Source: Rhizobacter sp. Root404 (lineage in GTDB: Bacteria; Pseudomonadota; Gammaproteobacteria; Burkholderiales; Burkholderiaceae_C). Taken from it: a stretch of 64,000 bases of DNA. The DNA lies in NCBI RefSeq assembly GCF_001425865.1, contig NZ_LMDS01000004.1, forward strand, positions 127,515 to 191,514, written 5' to 3'. The position numbers were made by a program, and so were the translations under genes. Positions 53,726 through 64,000 of this stretch are shown one piece after another. How positions within the stretch are numbered: position 1 is the first letter of the stretch; every line of letters starts with the position of its first letter. The notes under the pieces were generated by a model. That model saw nothing but the letters and a program-made list of their open reading frames with translations, was not told the origin of the DNA and did no database searches.

Positions 53726-55168
53726 TTACCAGCCGATGTCCTTCAGCAGCTCGAAGGTCATGTCGGCCGGCATCACGACGGTGTGCAGCAGGTCGGCGTT
53801 GATCGCGGGCTCCATCAGCTGGTTGGGGAACGCGATCGTGTCCCAGTGCGACACCGACGACCCGCTCTGGTACGGGTTCGGCGTGTACATCAGCGCGCGA
53901 CCGAAGGCGTCGGCACCTGCGTACTGCGCCGTGTTCACATCGAAGCGACCGATCACGCCGCCGGAGCGCTCGGCCAGCGCCTTCTTGATCAAGGTGCCGG
54001 CCTCCAGCGTGATGCGCACCGACGGGATCGTGATGGTCGGGTCGGTCCCGCTCATCCCCGCCGGCGGTCCGCCGGCGACGTTGTCGACGATGACCACGCC
54101 CTTCGCGCCGGCCGCCTGCATGATCGCGGCCTTCACCGCAAACCCGCAGACGCCGCGATCGACCACGGCGACCTTGCCCTGGAACGCATTGCCCGCCACC
54201 GGCGTGCACGCGAGCCCGGTGCCGTTCGGCTGGTCGACCAGCTGCACCATCTGGCCGGTGACAGGCGTGGTGCTGAGCGGCGGTCCGAACGAGGCCCCCC
54301 CGACGTCGTAGGTACCGGCGGCACCGCCGGCTGCGCCGTAGACCTGCAGGCGCGGCGTGCCCGCGGACAGCGCCATCGGCACTGCCTTGGTGACGTTCGC
54401 CCCGGTCCACGACAGCTGCCGCGGCTTCAACGCCGACGCGGCACGCTCGGCGCTCGTCATGTTGATCCACAGCTTGCCGGTGGTGTCGTCCATCAGGTAG
54501 TAGTCCCAGATCGACGGCTGGCCGAAGAACACGTCGCCGGTGGCACCACTCGTGAAGGTCTGGAAGCCCAGGCCGTGGCCGAACTCATGCAACAGCACCG
54601 TGACCAGGTCGATCGCCGTGCCGTGGTTGTTGTCCAGGCCGAGGTAGAACGGCGAACCCGGCAGGCAGTTCGAGAACAGGCCCAGGCGCGAGTTGAAGCG
54701 GGCCTGGATGTCCTGGCCCTGCGGGTCACCTTCGCTCAGGTCGGTACCGGCCAGCTTGTTGGCGAGCGCCTGCGGGTACCAGGCGCCGGCCTTCGCCGCG
54801 TTCGGGAAGTCGCTCCAGATGTTGTACGCCCCAGCGCTGCCCAGCACTGCGCTGGTGGCGGTGCAGGTCAGCGGCTCGAACGACGCGCGGATCTTGATGG
54901 TCTGCGAGCTTGTCAGCGTCGCGCCCCAGATGTCGGCCGCGGCCTGGAAGGCGATCAGGCGCTGCTGCCCCAGCGTCGTGCCGGCGTTGCCGCCGACCGG
55001 CGCGGCAGGCGTCGGGTCGTTGAAGCCGACGCCAGGCGCGTTGGTGTTCATGATCACGATCGTGGCCGCGGCCTGCGCCGTGGCCGTCAATGTGCCCAGT
55101 GCGGCAACCAGGGCCGCTCCGGCGAGCGCGCCGCCGACCCGACCCCATGCGGACTTATTGGTGGTCAT
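53726..55168 (-). CDS. Secreted zinc metalloprotease with a PA domain inserted in the catalytic domain
   Basis: The 480-residue protein has a signal peptide (cleavage near AQA-AA, about residue 34) and the zinc motif HEFGHGLGF (194-202). The third metzincin His is not 6 residues further on; instead SVSHWD supplies a likely third ligand at His 441, and a Met-turn-like LMEP holds Met 452. The interval contains a PA domain (about 280-400: VAVVDRGVCGF, GAKGVVIVDN). This layout recalls leishmanolysin-type (M8) proteases, whose third His is also displaced by an insertion. Its substrate is unknown. It overlaps the next upstream gene by 14 nt. Confidence 0.82.
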   Translation of the reverse strand: MTTNKSAWGRVGGALAGAALVAALGTLTATAQAAATIVIMNTNAPGVGFNDPTPAAPVGGNAGTTLGQQRLIAFQAAADIWGATLTSSQTIKIRASFEPLTCTATSAVLGSAGAYNIWSDFPNAAKAGAWYPQALANKLAGTDLSEGDPQGQDIQARFNSRLGLFSNCLPGSPFYLGLDNNHGTAIDLVTVLLHEFGHGLGFQTFTSGATGDVFFGQPSIWDYYLMDDTTGKLWINMTSAERAASALKPRQLSWTGANVTKAVPMALSAGTPRLQVYGAAGGAAGTYDVGGASFGPPLSTTPVTGQMVQLVDQPNGTGLACTPVAGNAFQGKVAVVDRGVCGFAVKAAIMQAAGAKGVVIVDNVAGGPPAGMSGTDPTITIPSVRITLEAGTLIKKALAERSGGVIGRFDVNTAQYAGADAFGRALMYTPNPYQSGSSVSHWDTIAFPNQLMEPAINADLLHTVVMPADMTFELLKDIGW

Positions 55169-55607
55169 GGTCGTGCCCCTTCTTGCTGGCCTTGGCGCTC
55201 GTGGCGGCGGTCGGCTTGGCGAGGACGATCTTCTCGGCCGCCTCGGCGCCGGTGACGCACGCGGTGTCGAGGCTGCCGTCGGCCTGGCGGGTCACGACCG
55301 AATACGACAGGAATGCATCGCCGGCGCGCACGCCCTTCGCGCCGTTGGCGCCCTGGATGCGCACCGGTGCGGCGGCCGCTTCGGCAGCGGCCGTCGAGGG
55401 GGTGCGAGCAGCTGCACGGGCGGCCTTTTCCTCGTCCTGCATCGCCTTGAATTCTTCATGGGTCGGCGCGCGCAGCACGCCGGTGACCGGGTCGCGCACC
55501 ACGCGCATGCCGATGCTGTCGTTGCCGGCCATCGCCGCCGGTGTCGCGAAGGCCGCGAGGCACAACGCCGCGCCGGCCAACGCCAAGGGATTGATCGCAA
55601 GTGTCAT
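55155..55607 (-). CDS. Secreted protein with post-PEP-CTERM-1-type segment
   Basis: The 150-residue protein has a signal peptide (cleavage near AMA-GN, about residue 27), then MRVVRDPVTGVLRAPTHEEF, which I recognise as the post-PEP-CTERM-1 motif found in exosortase-carrying bacteria. An Ala-rich middle, a small beta-like domain (LSYSVVTRQADGSL) and a Lys/His tail (KKGHDHDHQ) follow. Its stop lies 14 nt inside the start of the metalloprotease gene, so the two are almost certainly cotranscribed and coupled. No PEP-CTERM sorting signal or exosortase is in the window. Confidence 0.7.
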   Translation of the reverse strand: MTLAINPLALAGAALCLAAFATPAAMAGNDSIGMRVVRDPVTGVLRAPTHEEFKAMQDEEKAARAAARTPSTAAAEAAAAPVRIQGANGAKGVRAGDAFLSYSVVTRQADGSLDTACVTGAEAAEKIVLAKPTAATSAKASKKGHDHDHQ

Positions 55608-55750
55608 TGCAGCTTCCTGTGGGTAGGGTGGAAAGGAACCGTCGAGGTCACTCGTAGCGCCACGCGCGGCGAAGTCACGATAGGGGATGACGATGCAAAA
55701 GCCGTTCCCGGGAAACCCTCGGACGCCCCACCTGTTCAGGGGGGCCGGAC

Positions 55751-55778
55751 AAAAAAAAGCCCCGCGTCGCCGCGGGGC
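55751..55778 (-). terminator. Terminator of gltA
   Basis: GCCCCGCG and CGCGGGGC form an 8-bp GC-rich stem with a 4-nt loop. On the minus strand a run of eight T follows. It lies about 42 nt after the gltA stop. Confidence 0.9.
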
Positions 55779-55819
55779 CGTGGGCGCGGCGCCTGCGCGC
55801 CGCGAAGTTCCTGCAGCGA

Positions 55820-57133
<1,314 letters not shown>

Positions 57134-57184
57134 GATCTTTCCTTCAAGTGCCTAGAGTGCCTAAGGGGTGTGAACTCGCTTGCG

Positions 57185-57451
57185 TCACGCGGGCACGCGC
57201 ATCATGCGCAGCACCTGCACCACGTCGTCTCTCTCCAGCTCCCCGGCGGGCTCCTGGCGGGCCAGCAGCAGGTCGAGCAGGTCGTTGTCGGACAGGTCCA
57301 TCAGGATCAGCAAACCCTGGGCCTGATCTTCGGTCAACTGCGCCGCGTGGCGCTTGAAGAAGCGCTCGATGAACAGGTCGTTCTCGAGCAGGCCGCGGCG
57401 ACACCGCCAGCGCAGCTTGCTCAACGCCCGTTCGTCAATCAACGCTTCCAT
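57185..57451 (-). CDS. sdhE: Succinate dehydrogenase FAD assembly factor SdhE
   Basis: The 88-residue helical protein has the RGxxE-type motif RRGLLEND, the part that docks on SdhA, and FLxxH-like FFKRHAAQLT. It promotes covalent attachment of FAD to SdhA. It lies 7 nt after sdhB. Confidence 0.92.
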   Translation of the reverse strand: MEALIDERALSKLRWRCRRGLLENDLFIERFFKRHAAQLTEDQAQGLLILMDLSDNDLLDLLLARQEPAGELERDDVVQVLRMMRVPA

Positions 57452-57458
57452 CTCGAGG

Positions 57459-58160
57459 TCAGACGGCGCGGCGCACCATCAGTTCCTTGATCTTGCCGAT
57501 CGCGCGCGTCGGATTCAGGCCCTTCGGGCAGACGTCGACGCAATTCATGATCGTGTGGCAGCGGAACAGGCGGTACGGGTCCTCGAGGTTGTCGAGGCGG
57601 CCCGCGGTGTCCTGATCGCGGCTGTCGGCAATGAAGCGGTAGGCCTGCAGCAGGCCGGCCGGGCCGACGAACTTGTCCGGGTTCCACCAGAAGCTCGGGC
57701 AGCTCGTCGAGCAGCTCGCGCACAGGATGCACTCGTACAGACCGTTCAGCTCGTCGCGCTCTTCGGGCGACTGCAGGCGCTCCTTCTCGGGCGGCGTCTC
57801 GTCGTTGACGAGGTACGGCTTGATCGAGTTGTACTGCTTGAAGAACTGAGTCATGTCGACGATCAGGTCGCGGATCACCGGCAGGCCGGGCAGCGGCTTC
57901 AGCACGATCACGCCGGGCAGCGTGCGCATGTTGGTCAGGCAGGCCAGGCCGTTCTTGCCGTTGATGTTCATCGCGTCCGAGCCGCACACGCCTTCGCGGC
58001 ACGAGCGGCGGAAGCTCAGCGACGGATCGACCGCCTTGAGCTTGTTCAGCGCGTCGAGCAGCATGCGCTCGTGGCCGTCGAGCTCGACCTCGATCGTCTG
58101 CATGCGCGGCTTGGCGTCGGTGTCGGGGTCGTAGCGGTAGATCTGGAACGTGCGCTTCAT
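57459..58160 (-). CDS. sdhB: Succinate dehydrogenase iron-sulfur subunit
   Basis: The 233-residue subunit has the 2Fe-2S segment [22 protein letters not shown], in which Asp replaces one Cys as in E. coli SdhB. It also has the 4Fe-4S/3Fe-4S cysteines in [12 protein letters not shown] and CVDVCPKG. It passes electrons from FAD in SdhA to quinone. It lies 16 nt after sdhA. Confidence 0.97.
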   Translation of the reverse strand: MKRTFQIYRYDPDTDAKPRMQTIEVELDGHERMLLDALNKLKAVDPSLSFRRSCREGVCGSDAMNINGKNGLACLTNMRTLPGVIVLKPLPGLPVIRDLIVDMTQFFKQYNSIKPYLVNDETPPEKERLQSPEERDELNGLYECILCASCSTSCPSFWWNPDKFVGPAGLLQAYRFIADSRDQDTAGRLDNLEDPYRLFRCHTIMNCVDVCPKGLNPTRAIGKIKELMVRRAV

Positions 58161-58176
58161 GTGATTCTTTCCCGGA

Positions 58177-59997
58177 TCAGAACGTGCGAACCTTCGGCGG
58201 CACCGACTCGACGGTCAGCGGCTTCAGGTTGACCGGCTTGTACTCGAGGCGGTTGCCCTCCGAGTACCAGAGCGAATGCTTCATCCAGACCTCGTCGTTG
58301 CGCCCGTTCGGGTGCTCGGGCGTGTCGGCGTAGTCGTCGACGGTGTGCGCGCCGCGGCTCTCGTGGCGCGCGGCGGCCGAGATCATCGTCGCCATGGCCG
58401 CCTCGATCAGGTTGTCGACCTCGAGCGCCTCGATCCGCGCGGTGTTGAACACCTTGCTCTTGTCGGCGAGGTGGATGCCCTTGACGCGTTCGGCCAGCGC
58501 CTTGATCTCGACCACGCCGGCGTCCATCAGCTTCTGGGTGCGGAACACGCTGGCGTGCTGTTGCATCGAGTTGCGGATGTCGTTGGCCACGTCCTGCGCA
58601 TACTCGCCGCCGGTCGAGCCGTCCAGCCGTGCCAGGCGCGCGAGCGTGAAGTCGGCCGCGTCGGCCGGCAGCGGCTTGTGCTGCTTCGCCTTCAGGCCGC
58701 TGTCGACGATGTGGTTGCCGGCCGCCTTGCCGAACACCAGCAGGTCGAGCAGCGAGTTCGTGCCCAGGCGGTTCGCGCCGTGGACACTCACGCAGGAGCA
58801 TTCGCCGACGGCGTACAGGCCGTTCACCACCGCGTTGGGGTTGCCGTCCTTCGGCGCCACGACCTGGCCGTGGATGTTGGTCGGCACGCCGCCCATCTGG
58901 TAGTGGATGGTCGGCACGACGGGAATCGGTTCCTTCGTGATGTCGACGTTCGCAAAGTTGTGGCCGATCTCGAGCACGCTGGGCAGGCGCTTGGCGATGG
59001 TCTCGGCGCCGAGGTGGGTCATGTCGAGGACGATGTAGTCCTTGTTCGGCCCGCAGCCGCGACCTTCCTTGATCTCCTGGTCCATGCAGCGCGAGACGAA
59101 GTCGCGCGGCGCCAGGTCCTTCAGCGTCGGCGCGTAGCGCTCCATGAAGCGCTCGCCGTCGCTGTTGCGCAGGATCGCGCCCTCGCCGCGGCAGCCTTCG
59201 GTCAGCAGCACGCCGGCGCCGGCCACGCCGGTCGGGTGGAACTGCCAGAACTCCATGTCCTCGAGCGGGAGGCCGGCGCGCGCCGCCATGCCCAGGCCGT
59301 CGCCGGTGTTGATGAACGCGTTGGTCGAGGCCGCGAAGATGCGCCCTGCTCCGCCGGTGGCGAGCAGCACGGTCTTGGCCTCCAAGATGTGGACTTCGCC
59401 GGTCTCCATCTCGAGCGCCGTGACGCCGACCACGTCGCCGTCGGCATCGCGAATCAGGTCGAGCGCCATCCACTCGACGAAGAAGTTGGTGCGCGCCTTG
59501 ACGTTCTGCTGGTAGAGCGTGTGCAGCATCGCGTGGCCGGTGCGGTCGGCCGCGGCGCAGGCGCGCTGGACCGGCTTCTCGCCGTAGTTGGCGGTGTGGC
59601 CACCGAACGGGCGCTGGTAGATCGTGCCGTCGGGGTTGCGGTCGAACGGCATGCCGAAGTGCTCGAGCTCGTAGACGACCTTCGGCGCCTCGCGGCACAT
59701 GAACTCGATCGCGTCTTGATCACCGAGCCAATCGGAGCCCTTGACGGTGTCGTAGAAGTGGTAGTGCCAGTTGTCCTCGCTCATGTTGCCGAGCGAGGCG
59801 CCGATGCCGCCTTGCGCCGCCACCGTGTGCGAGCGGGTCGGGAACACCTTGGAGAGCACGGCCACGTTCAGGCCGGCGAGCGACAGTTGCAGCGAGGCGC
59901 GCATGCCGGAGCCGCCGGCGCCGACGATGACGACGTCGAACTTGCGCCGCGACAGCGAGGCCGTGCCGGCCGACATCTTGGGAATTGCCGATTGCAT
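58177..59997 (-). CDS. sdhA: Succinate dehydrogenase flavoprotein subunit
   Basis: The 606-residue subunit has the dinucleotide fold [14 protein letters not shown], His 57 ([10 protein letters not shown]) for covalent FAD, the active-site segment QFHPTG, and [14 protein letters not shown]. It oxidises succinate to fumarate at the inner membrane. The ATG at 59997 follows sdhD by only 2 nt. Confidence 0.98.
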   Translation of the reverse strand: MQSAIPKMSAGTASLSRRKFDVVIVGAGGSGMRASLQLSLAGLNVAVLSKVFPTRSHTVAAQGGIGASLGNMSEDNWHYHFYDTVKGSDWLGDQDAIEFMCREAPKVVYELEHFGMPFDRNPDGTIYQRPFGGHTANYGEKPVQRACAAADRTGHAMLHTLYQQNVKARTNFFVEWMALDLIRDADGDVVGVTALEMETGEVHILEAKTVLLATGGAGRIFAASTNAFINTGDGLGMAARAGLPLEDMEFWQFHPTGVAGAGVLLTEGCRGEGAILRNSDGERFMERYAPTLKDLAPRDFVSRCMDQEIKEGRGCGPNKDYIVLDMTHLGAETIAKRLPSVLEIGHNFANVDITKEPIPVVPTIHYQMGGVPTNIHGQVVAPKDGNPNAVVNGLYAVGECSCVSVHGANRLGTNSLLDLLVFGKAAGNHIVDSGLKAKQHKPLPADAADFTLARLARLDGSTGGEYAQDVANDIRNSMQQHASVFRTQKLMDAGVVEIKALAERVKGIHLADKSKVFNTARIEALEVDNLIEAAMATMISAAARHESRGAHTVDDYADTPEHPNGRNDEVWMKHSLWYSEGNRLEYKPVNLKPLTVESVPPKVRTF

Positions 59998-59999
59998 TC

Positions 60000-60362
60000 T
60001 CAAAGTCTCCAAAGAACCTGGATGGCCCAGCCGGCGCAGCCGACCAGCCAGACGATCGTGGCCACCTGCAGCGCGAGGCGCGCACCCACCGATTTCACGT
60101 AGTCCATCAACACGTCGCGCACACCGACCCACACGTGCACGAGCAGCGACACGATCACGACGAAGGTCAGCACCTTCATCCACTGCCGCGAGAAGATGCC
60201 GGCCCACTTGTCGTAGCCCATCTCGCCGGGCATCAGCACCTGAACGATGACCGCCAGCGTGAACAACGCCATCAGCGTGGCCGTGACGCGCTGCGAAAGC
60301 CAGTCGCGCAGACCGTAATGCGCGCCGACGACGGTGCGCTTCGAACCGAAACTCTGTGCCAT
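60000..60362 (-). CDS. sdhD: Succinate dehydrogenase membrane anchor subunit
   Basis: The 120-residue protein has three membrane helices with the family signatures GLRDWLSQRVTA and LLVHVWVGVRDVLMDYV, whose His may ligate haem b. The ATG at 60362 was chosen; the open frame upstream lacks family similarity. It follows sdhC by 34 nt. Confidence 0.94.
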   Translation of the reverse strand: MAQSFGSKRTVVGAHYGLRDWLSQRVTATLMALFTLAVIVQVLMPGEMGYDKWAGIFSRQWMKVLTFVVIVSLLVHVWVGVRDVLMDYVKSVGARLALQVATIVWLVGCAGWAIQVLWRL

Positions 60363-60396
60363 GAAGGGGCGCCTCAGTGGTGACTTGGAAAAGCGA

Positions 60397-60834
60397 TCAG
60401 AAGAAGAACAGCTTGGCACCGAGCGCGAGGGTCAGCACGATGCTGACGGCCAGCGTGACGATGGCCGACGTGCGCCCGAACTCCTTGCTCACCGCCTCGT
60501 GCGACACGTCCATCCACAGGTGGCGCAGGCCAGCGATCAGGTGATGGAGGTAGGCCCAGATCAACGCGAGCGCGACCAGCTTGTAGAACCAGCCCGGCAG
60601 CAGCCCGGTGCCCGATCGGAAGACCGAGGCGAACTGGCTGTAGCTGATCTCGGACGTGAGGCTGGTGTCGAACATCCAGATCACGAACGGCAGGAGCACG
60701 AACATCACGAGACCGCTCGCGCGGTGCAGGATCGACACGACGCCGGCCAGCGGGAGCCGGTACCCCAGCGCATCGATCAGCCGCATGTTCTCGCCGGGCC
60801 TGGTTTTTTTGACTGCTTCTGCCGTGTGTGCCAT
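60397..60834 (-). CDS. sdhC: Succinate dehydrogenase cytochrome b556 subunit
   Basis: The 145-residue protein has the SdhC start RPGENMRLIDALGYRLPLAGVVSILHRASG with the quinone-site Ser/Arg, three helices, and LHHLIAGLRHLWMD with the haem-ligand His. The ATG at 60834 is preceded by AGAAACC-type sequence with little Shine-Dalgarno likeness. It is the first gene of sdhCDABE. Confidence 0.94.
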   Translation of the reverse strand: MAHTAEAVKKTRPGENMRLIDALGYRLPLAGVVSILHRASGLVMFVLLPFVIWMFDTSLTSEISYSQFASVFRSGTGLLPGWFYKLVALALIWAYLHHLIAGLRHLWMDVSHEAVSKEFGRTSAIVTLAVSIVLTLALGAKLFFF

Positions 60835-60880
60835 GAAGAAACCTTGTTCTGATCTGTCGAAACCGGTGCGTAACCGAACG

Positions 60881-60886
60881 ATTTTA
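60881..60886 (-). promoter_or_regulatory. Candidate -10 element of the sdh operon
   Basis: On the minus strand GCAATAAAATCG contains TAAAAT, about 47 nt upstream of the sdhC ATG in the 95-nt gap between gntR and sdhC. I see no convincing -35 hexamer, which would suit an activator-dependent promoter. Confidence 0.3.
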
Positions 60887-60929
60887 TTGCAATGCAGCAC
60901 CACGCGCCGTGGCCGGAGCCGAAATCAAG

Positions 60930-61688
60930 TCAGCTGAGGTCATTGCGATAGTAGTGAGACGCCGTGCTGTAAAGGCCGCGGCGCAGTTCGACCGGCTTGT
61001 CGCCGTAGGTCATCGACAAGCGCTCCACGCTCAGCAGCGGCGCGCCGAGCGGCAGCGCGAGCAGCTCGGCGCTGGCCGCCTGCGCGGCGACGGCGCGGAT
61101 TTGCTCCTCGGCGCGGATCATGCGAACACCGAATTCGGTCTCGAACAGGCCGTACAGCGGCCCCCGGTAGGCCGCGAGCCGCTCGCCGGTCAGCCCCTTG
61201 AACAGCGCGGACGGCAGCCAGATGTCGTCGAACACGACGGGCGTCCCGCGGAACGACAGCACCCGGCGAACACGGATCACCGGGTCGCTGGCGCGCAGAT
61301 GCAGCGCGCGCGCCACCTCGGCCGGCGCGCGCTGGCGCCTGCAATCGATCAGCCGGCGCGTCATGCCGCCGGTCTCGCCGCTGTCCGGCATCAGGCGCAG
61401 GAAGCGGAACTGGACGTGTTCCTCGGCATGCGTCGCGACGAACGTGCCCTTGCCCTGCCGGCGCACGAGCAGGTTCTCGGCGGCGAGCTCGTCGATGGCC
61501 TTGCGCACGGTGCCCTGGCTCACCTTGAAACGGGCTGCGAGTTCCATCTCGCTCGGGATCGCTTCTCCCGGCCGCCACTCGGCGTGCTGCAGGCTCTTGG
61601 TCATCAGCGCCTTGATCTGCTGATAGAGCGGACTGAAGGCGGGGCCGACCGGCGCGTCGGCCGAGGCGGGCGGGGAGATCACGGACAT
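60930..61688 (-). CDS. GntR/HutC family transcriptional regulator (UTRA domain)
   Basis: The 252-residue regulator has a winged-helix domain (about 20-90: [37 protein letters not shown]) and a UTRA ligand domain (about 105-245: [21 protein letters not shown]). UTRA domains bind small molecules. It sits between sdhC and mdh, with a palindrome in the mdh-side gap, so it probably controls TCA-cycle genes (inference from context). The ATG at 61688 was chosen over TTG 61706. Confidence 0.9.
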   Translation of the reverse strand: MSVISPPASADAPVGPAFSPLYQQIKALMTKSLQHAEWRPGEAIPSEMELAARFKVSQGTVRKAIDELAAENLLVRRQGKGTFVATHAEEHVQFRFLRLMPDSGETGGMTRRLIDCRRQRAPAEVARALHLRASDPVIRVRRVLSFRGTPVVFDDIWLPSALFKGLTGERLAAYRGPLYGLFETEFGVRMIRAEEQIRAVAAQAASAELLALPLGAPLLSVERLSMTYGDKPVELRRGLYSTASHYYRNDLS

Positions 61689-61738
61689 GCCCCGATTGCA
61701 GCACAAAGTGGCCCGAATCGCCGTCCGACGACTGGTTT

Positions 61739-61756
61739 ATGTCTTATAGAAGACAT
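61739..61756. promoter_or_regulatory. Palindromic operator between gntR and mdh
   Basis: ATGTCTT-ATAG-AAGACAT is a perfect 7+7 bp inverted repeat in the 174-nt divergent gap. The arms resemble the GTCT/AGAC half-sites bound by HutC-type GntR regulators. It contains TATAGA, which could serve as a -10 hexamer, so bound regulator may block a promoter. It lies 51 nt from the gntR start and 107 nt from mdh. Confidence 0.65.
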
Positions 61757-61862
61757 CAGACTCATCGCTCCGGGTCGGAAAATCGGTGACAACCCGCAGT
61801 GCGGCCTGCACTCTGGCCTAAACTCGCAGACGATCTTTTCACCATTCCTTCGGAGAATCCGC

Positions 61863-62849
61863 ATGAGCAAGAAACCCGTTCGCGTCGCCGTCACCGGCGC
61901 CGCTGGCCAGATCGGTTACGCCGTCCTGTTCCGCATCGCCTCGGGCGAGATGCTGGGCAAGGACCAGCCGGTGATCCTGAGCCTGCTCGAAGTGCCGATG
62001 GAAAAGCCGCAGGCCGCGCTGAAGGGCGTGATCATGGAGCTCGAGGACTGCGCGTTCCCGCTGCTGGTCGGCATCGAAGCGCACGGCGACCCGATGACCG
62101 CCTTCAAGGATGCCGACTACGCGCTGCTGATCGGCTCGCGCCCGCGCGGCCCGGGCATGGAACGTGCCGAACTGCTGGCCGTCAATGCCGAGATCTTCAC
62201 CGCCCAGGGCAAGGCGCTCGACAAGGTGGCCAGCCGCAACGTCAAGGTGCTGGTGGTCGGCAACCCGGCGAACACCAACGCCTACATCGCGATGAAGAGC
62301 GCGCCCAGCCTGCCGCGCGAGAACTTCACCGCGATGCTGCGTCTCGATCACAACCGCGCGCTGAGCCAGGTTGCGGCCAAGACCGGCAAGCCGGTGGCCG
62401 ACATCGAGAAGCTCGCGGTCTGGGGCAACCACTCGCCGACCATGTACGCCGACTACCGCTTCGCGACGATCGGCGGCGCCAGCGTCAAGGACATGATCAA
62501 CGACCAGGTCTGGAACGCCGAGACCTTCCTGCCGACCGTCGGCAAGCGCGGCGCGGCGATCATTGCGGCGCGCGGCGTCTCGTCTGCCGCTTCCGCCGCC
62601 AACGCCGCGATCGACCACATGCGCGACTGGGCGCTGGGCACGCAAGGCAAGTGGGTCACGATGGGCGTGCCGTCGAACGGCGAGTACGGCATTCCGAAGG
62701 ACGTGATGTTCGGGTTCCCGGTCACGACCGAGAACGGCCAGTACAAGATCGTCGAGGGCCTGCCGATCGACGCGTTCAGCCAGGAGCGCATCAACGTCAC
62801 CTTGGCGGAACTCCAGGGCGAGCAAGACGGCGTCAAGCACCTGCTGTAA
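61863..62849 (+). CDS. mdh: Malate dehydrogenase
   Basis: The 328-residue enzyme is of the type with NAD site [10 protein letters not shown], mobile-loop arginines in [11 protein letters not shown] (Arg 93, 95, 101), catalytic Asp 162 (LRLDHNRA) and His 190 ([12 protein letters not shown]). It interconverts malate and oxaloacetate. CGGAG lies 7 nt before the ATG. The leader after the operator is about 105 nt long. Confidence 0.97.
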   Translation: MSKKPVRVAVTGAAGQIGYAVLFRIASGEMLGKDQPVILSLLEVPMEKPQAALKGVIMELEDCAFPLLVGIEAHGDPMTAFKDADYALLIGSRPRGPGMERAELLAVNAEIFTAQGKALDKVASRNVKVLVVGNPANTNAYIAMKSAPSLPRENFTAMLRLDHNRALSQVAAKTGKPVADIEKLAVWGNHSPTMYADYRFATIGGASVKDMINDQVWNAETFLPTVGKRGAAIIAARGVSSAASAANAAIDHMRDWALGTQGKWVTMGVPSNGEYGIPKDVMFGFPVTTENGQYKIVEGLPIDAFSQERINVTLAELQGEQDGVKHLL

Positions 62850-62850
62850 G

Positions 62851-63852
62851 GTGACCCACCCCCGCGACGCGCTGTTCGACGCCGGGGACGCCGCCCCGGC
62901 GATCCCGGTGTGCGACCACTATTGCGGGGTCGAGGCGCGCATGCGCAAGAGCCTCGCGCTGCAGGCCGAGATGGGCCCGGTGTTCGACGTCACGCTCGAT
63001 TGCGAGGACGGCGCGCCGGTCGGCGGCGAGGCCGAGCACGCGCGCATGGCGGCCGAGCTGGTGATGTCGTCCGCCAACGCGTTCGGTCGCGTCGGCGCAC
63101 GGGTTCACCCGGTCGATCATCCCAGCTTCGCCGACGACGTGGCCACCTTGGTCGCCCGCGCCGGCACGCGGCTCGCGTACCTGATGGTGCCCAAGCCGCG
63201 CGACGCGCGGGAGTTGCAGCGCGCCTGCGCCGAGATCGACCACCAGATCCGCGTCCACCAGCTCGCGCGGCCGATTCCGGTCCACGCGCTGATCGAGACC
63301 CACGGCGCGCTGCGCGACGTGGCGGCGATCGCGGCGAACCCGCGCATCGAGTCGCTGTCGTTCGGTCTGATGGATTTCGTCTCCGCGCATCGGGGCGCGA
63401 TACCGGCCTCCGCCATGGGCGTCGACGGTCAGTTCACGCATCCGCTGGTGGTGCGCGCCAAGCTCGAGATCGCCGCGGCCTGCCACGGGTTCGCGAAGGT
63501 GCCGTCCCACTGCGTCGTCACCGAGTTCAACGACGAACGCGCCATCTCCGCTGCGGCCACGCGCGCCGCGCGCGAGTTCGGCTATGCGCGGATGTGGAGC
63601 ATCCACCCGAACCAGATCGAGCCGATCGTCGAGGCGTTCGCGCCGAGCGCGGCTGAAACCGATCTGGCGATCGAGATCATCACCGCAGCGCAGGACGCCC
63701 AGTGGGCGCCGATCAGCCACCGCAGCACGCTGCATGACCGCGCGAGCTACCGTTACTTCTGGCAGGTGCTGGAACGCGCCAAGCGAACCGGCCAGCCGCT
63801 TCCTGCAAACGTGCTGACACGGTTCTTTCCGCCGGTTGCGGCCGCGGCGTGA
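62851..63852 (+). CDS. HpcH/HpaI aldolase/citrate lyase (CitE-like) family protein
   Basis: The 333-residue TIM-barrel protein has [14 protein letters not shown] (metal/CoA site), [15 protein letters not shown] with the metal-ligand Glu, and [10 protein letters not shown] near the C-terminus, all typical of CitE-like CoA lyases such as malyl-CoA or citramalyl-CoA lyase. The substrate is not clear. The GTG start is one base after the mdh stop (TAAGGTG), so it is translated with mdh and probably acts on a related C4-C6 acid. Confidence 0.88.
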   Translation: MTHPRDALFDAGDAAPAIPVCDHYCGVEARMRKSLALQAEMGPVFDVTLDCEDGAPVGGEAEHARMAAELVMSSANAFGRVGARVHPVDHPSFADDVATLVARAGTRLAYLMVPKPRDARELQRACAEIDHQIRVHQLARPIPVHALIETHGALRDVAAIAANPRIESLSFGLMDFVSAHRGAIPASAMGVDGQFTHPLVVRAKLEIAAACHGFAKVPSHCVVTEFNDERAISAAATRAAREFGYARMWSIHPNQIEPIVEAFAPSAAETDLAIEIITAAQDAQWAPISHRSTLHDRASYRYFWQVLERAKRTGQPLPANVLTRFFPPVAAAA

Positions 63853-63949
63853 TGGCTGCACGGCTGCGCCGCGCGTCCGTTGCGCACCGGCACGCACGAT
63901 GGCCCCACGCGGCCACAATCGCGGCTCCTCATTCAGTCACCCACACACC

Positions 63950-64000
63950 ATGACGATTCAATCTTCGACGTTCGCCCTGGCCGCCGCCTTCGCCCTCAGT
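63950..64000 (+). CDS. N-terminus of a probable secreted protein (truncated by window)
   Basis: The ATG opens a frame of 17 residues to the window edge, MTIQSSTFALAAAFALS, which looks like the start of a signal peptide. No good ribosome site precedes it. The 97-nt gap after the CitE-like gene holds nothing clear. Confidence 0.5.
   Translation, partial: MTIQSSTFALAAAFALS

Noticed and set aside
53178..55778. Three GC-rich hairpins with similar GGCCCCG/GGCACGG cores as a dispersed repeat family
   Set aside because: Each has a T-run and lies at a gene end, so ordinary terminators explain them; their stems differ in sequence.

Overview
The window is a chromosomal segment of a high-GC betaproteobacterium. 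Gene content and order (gltX-metZ-purF-cvpA-dedD-folC-accD-trpA-trpB-trpF-truA-fimV-asd-leuB-leuD-leuC, then gltA-sdhE-sdhB-sdhA-sdhD-sdhC-gntR and mdh-citE) point to Burkholderiales, probably the Rubrivivax/Leptothrix/Methylibium side of the order. I inferred this from the proteins; no search was run. I see no insertion sequence, integrase, CRISPR array or rRNA.

Region 1 (1-10.2 kb) is accessory. It holds the end of an EamA transporter, a zinc-ribbon putative metallopeptidase, a YihY/BrkB membrane protein, and a minus-strand unit ompW - fatty-acid desaturase - ferredoxin-NADP reductase with two FNR/ANR-type boxes in front of ompW. Next come a second EamA transporter, a hybrid sensor kinase, and a haem-oxygenase-fold diiron protein with the full ligand set of the 1-alkene-forming decarboxylase UndA.

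Region 2 (10.3-24.4 kb) is a 13-gene minus-strand operon: thiolase, two MaoC proteins, SDR, acyl-CoA dehydrogenase, a complete Liv-type ABC importer (G, H, M, K, F), two acyl-CoA ligases and a crotonase. A divergent TetR gene and a TTACCG-GT-CGGTAA palindrome lie at its head. It looks like an import-activate-beta-oxidise pathway for an unknown carboxylic acid.

Region 3 (24.5-31.2 kb) carries an arsenic operon (arsR-arsC-acr3-arsH). A copper-type module (multicopper oxidase, outer-membrane efflux lipoprotein, His/Cys-rich periplasmic protein) follows, lying between tRNA-Asp and a tRNA-Ala/tRNA-Glu pair that sits just downstream of gltX.

Region 4 (31.3-49.9 kb) is the minus-strand housekeeping block: leucine, aspartate-family, tryptophan, purine, folate and fatty-acid genes plus fimV and truA, with many 1-4 nt overlaps.

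Region 5 (50.1-55.6 kb) is a secreted-proteolysis insert between leuC and gltA. It has a subtilase lipoprotein with a PA domain, a small lipoprotein, a metalloprotease whose PA domain interrupts its catalytic domain, and a post-PEP-CTERM-1-type protein. Strong terminator hairpins separate the units.

Region 6 (55.8-64 kb) is a TCA-cycle cluster: gltA, sdhE, sdhBADC, a GntR/UTRA regulator with an ATGTCTT-N4-AAGACAT operator between it and mdh, then a CitE-like lyase and the start of a secreted protein. Apart from bases 192-586, which hold only one small possible gene, no gene-free stretch exceeds about 300 bases.
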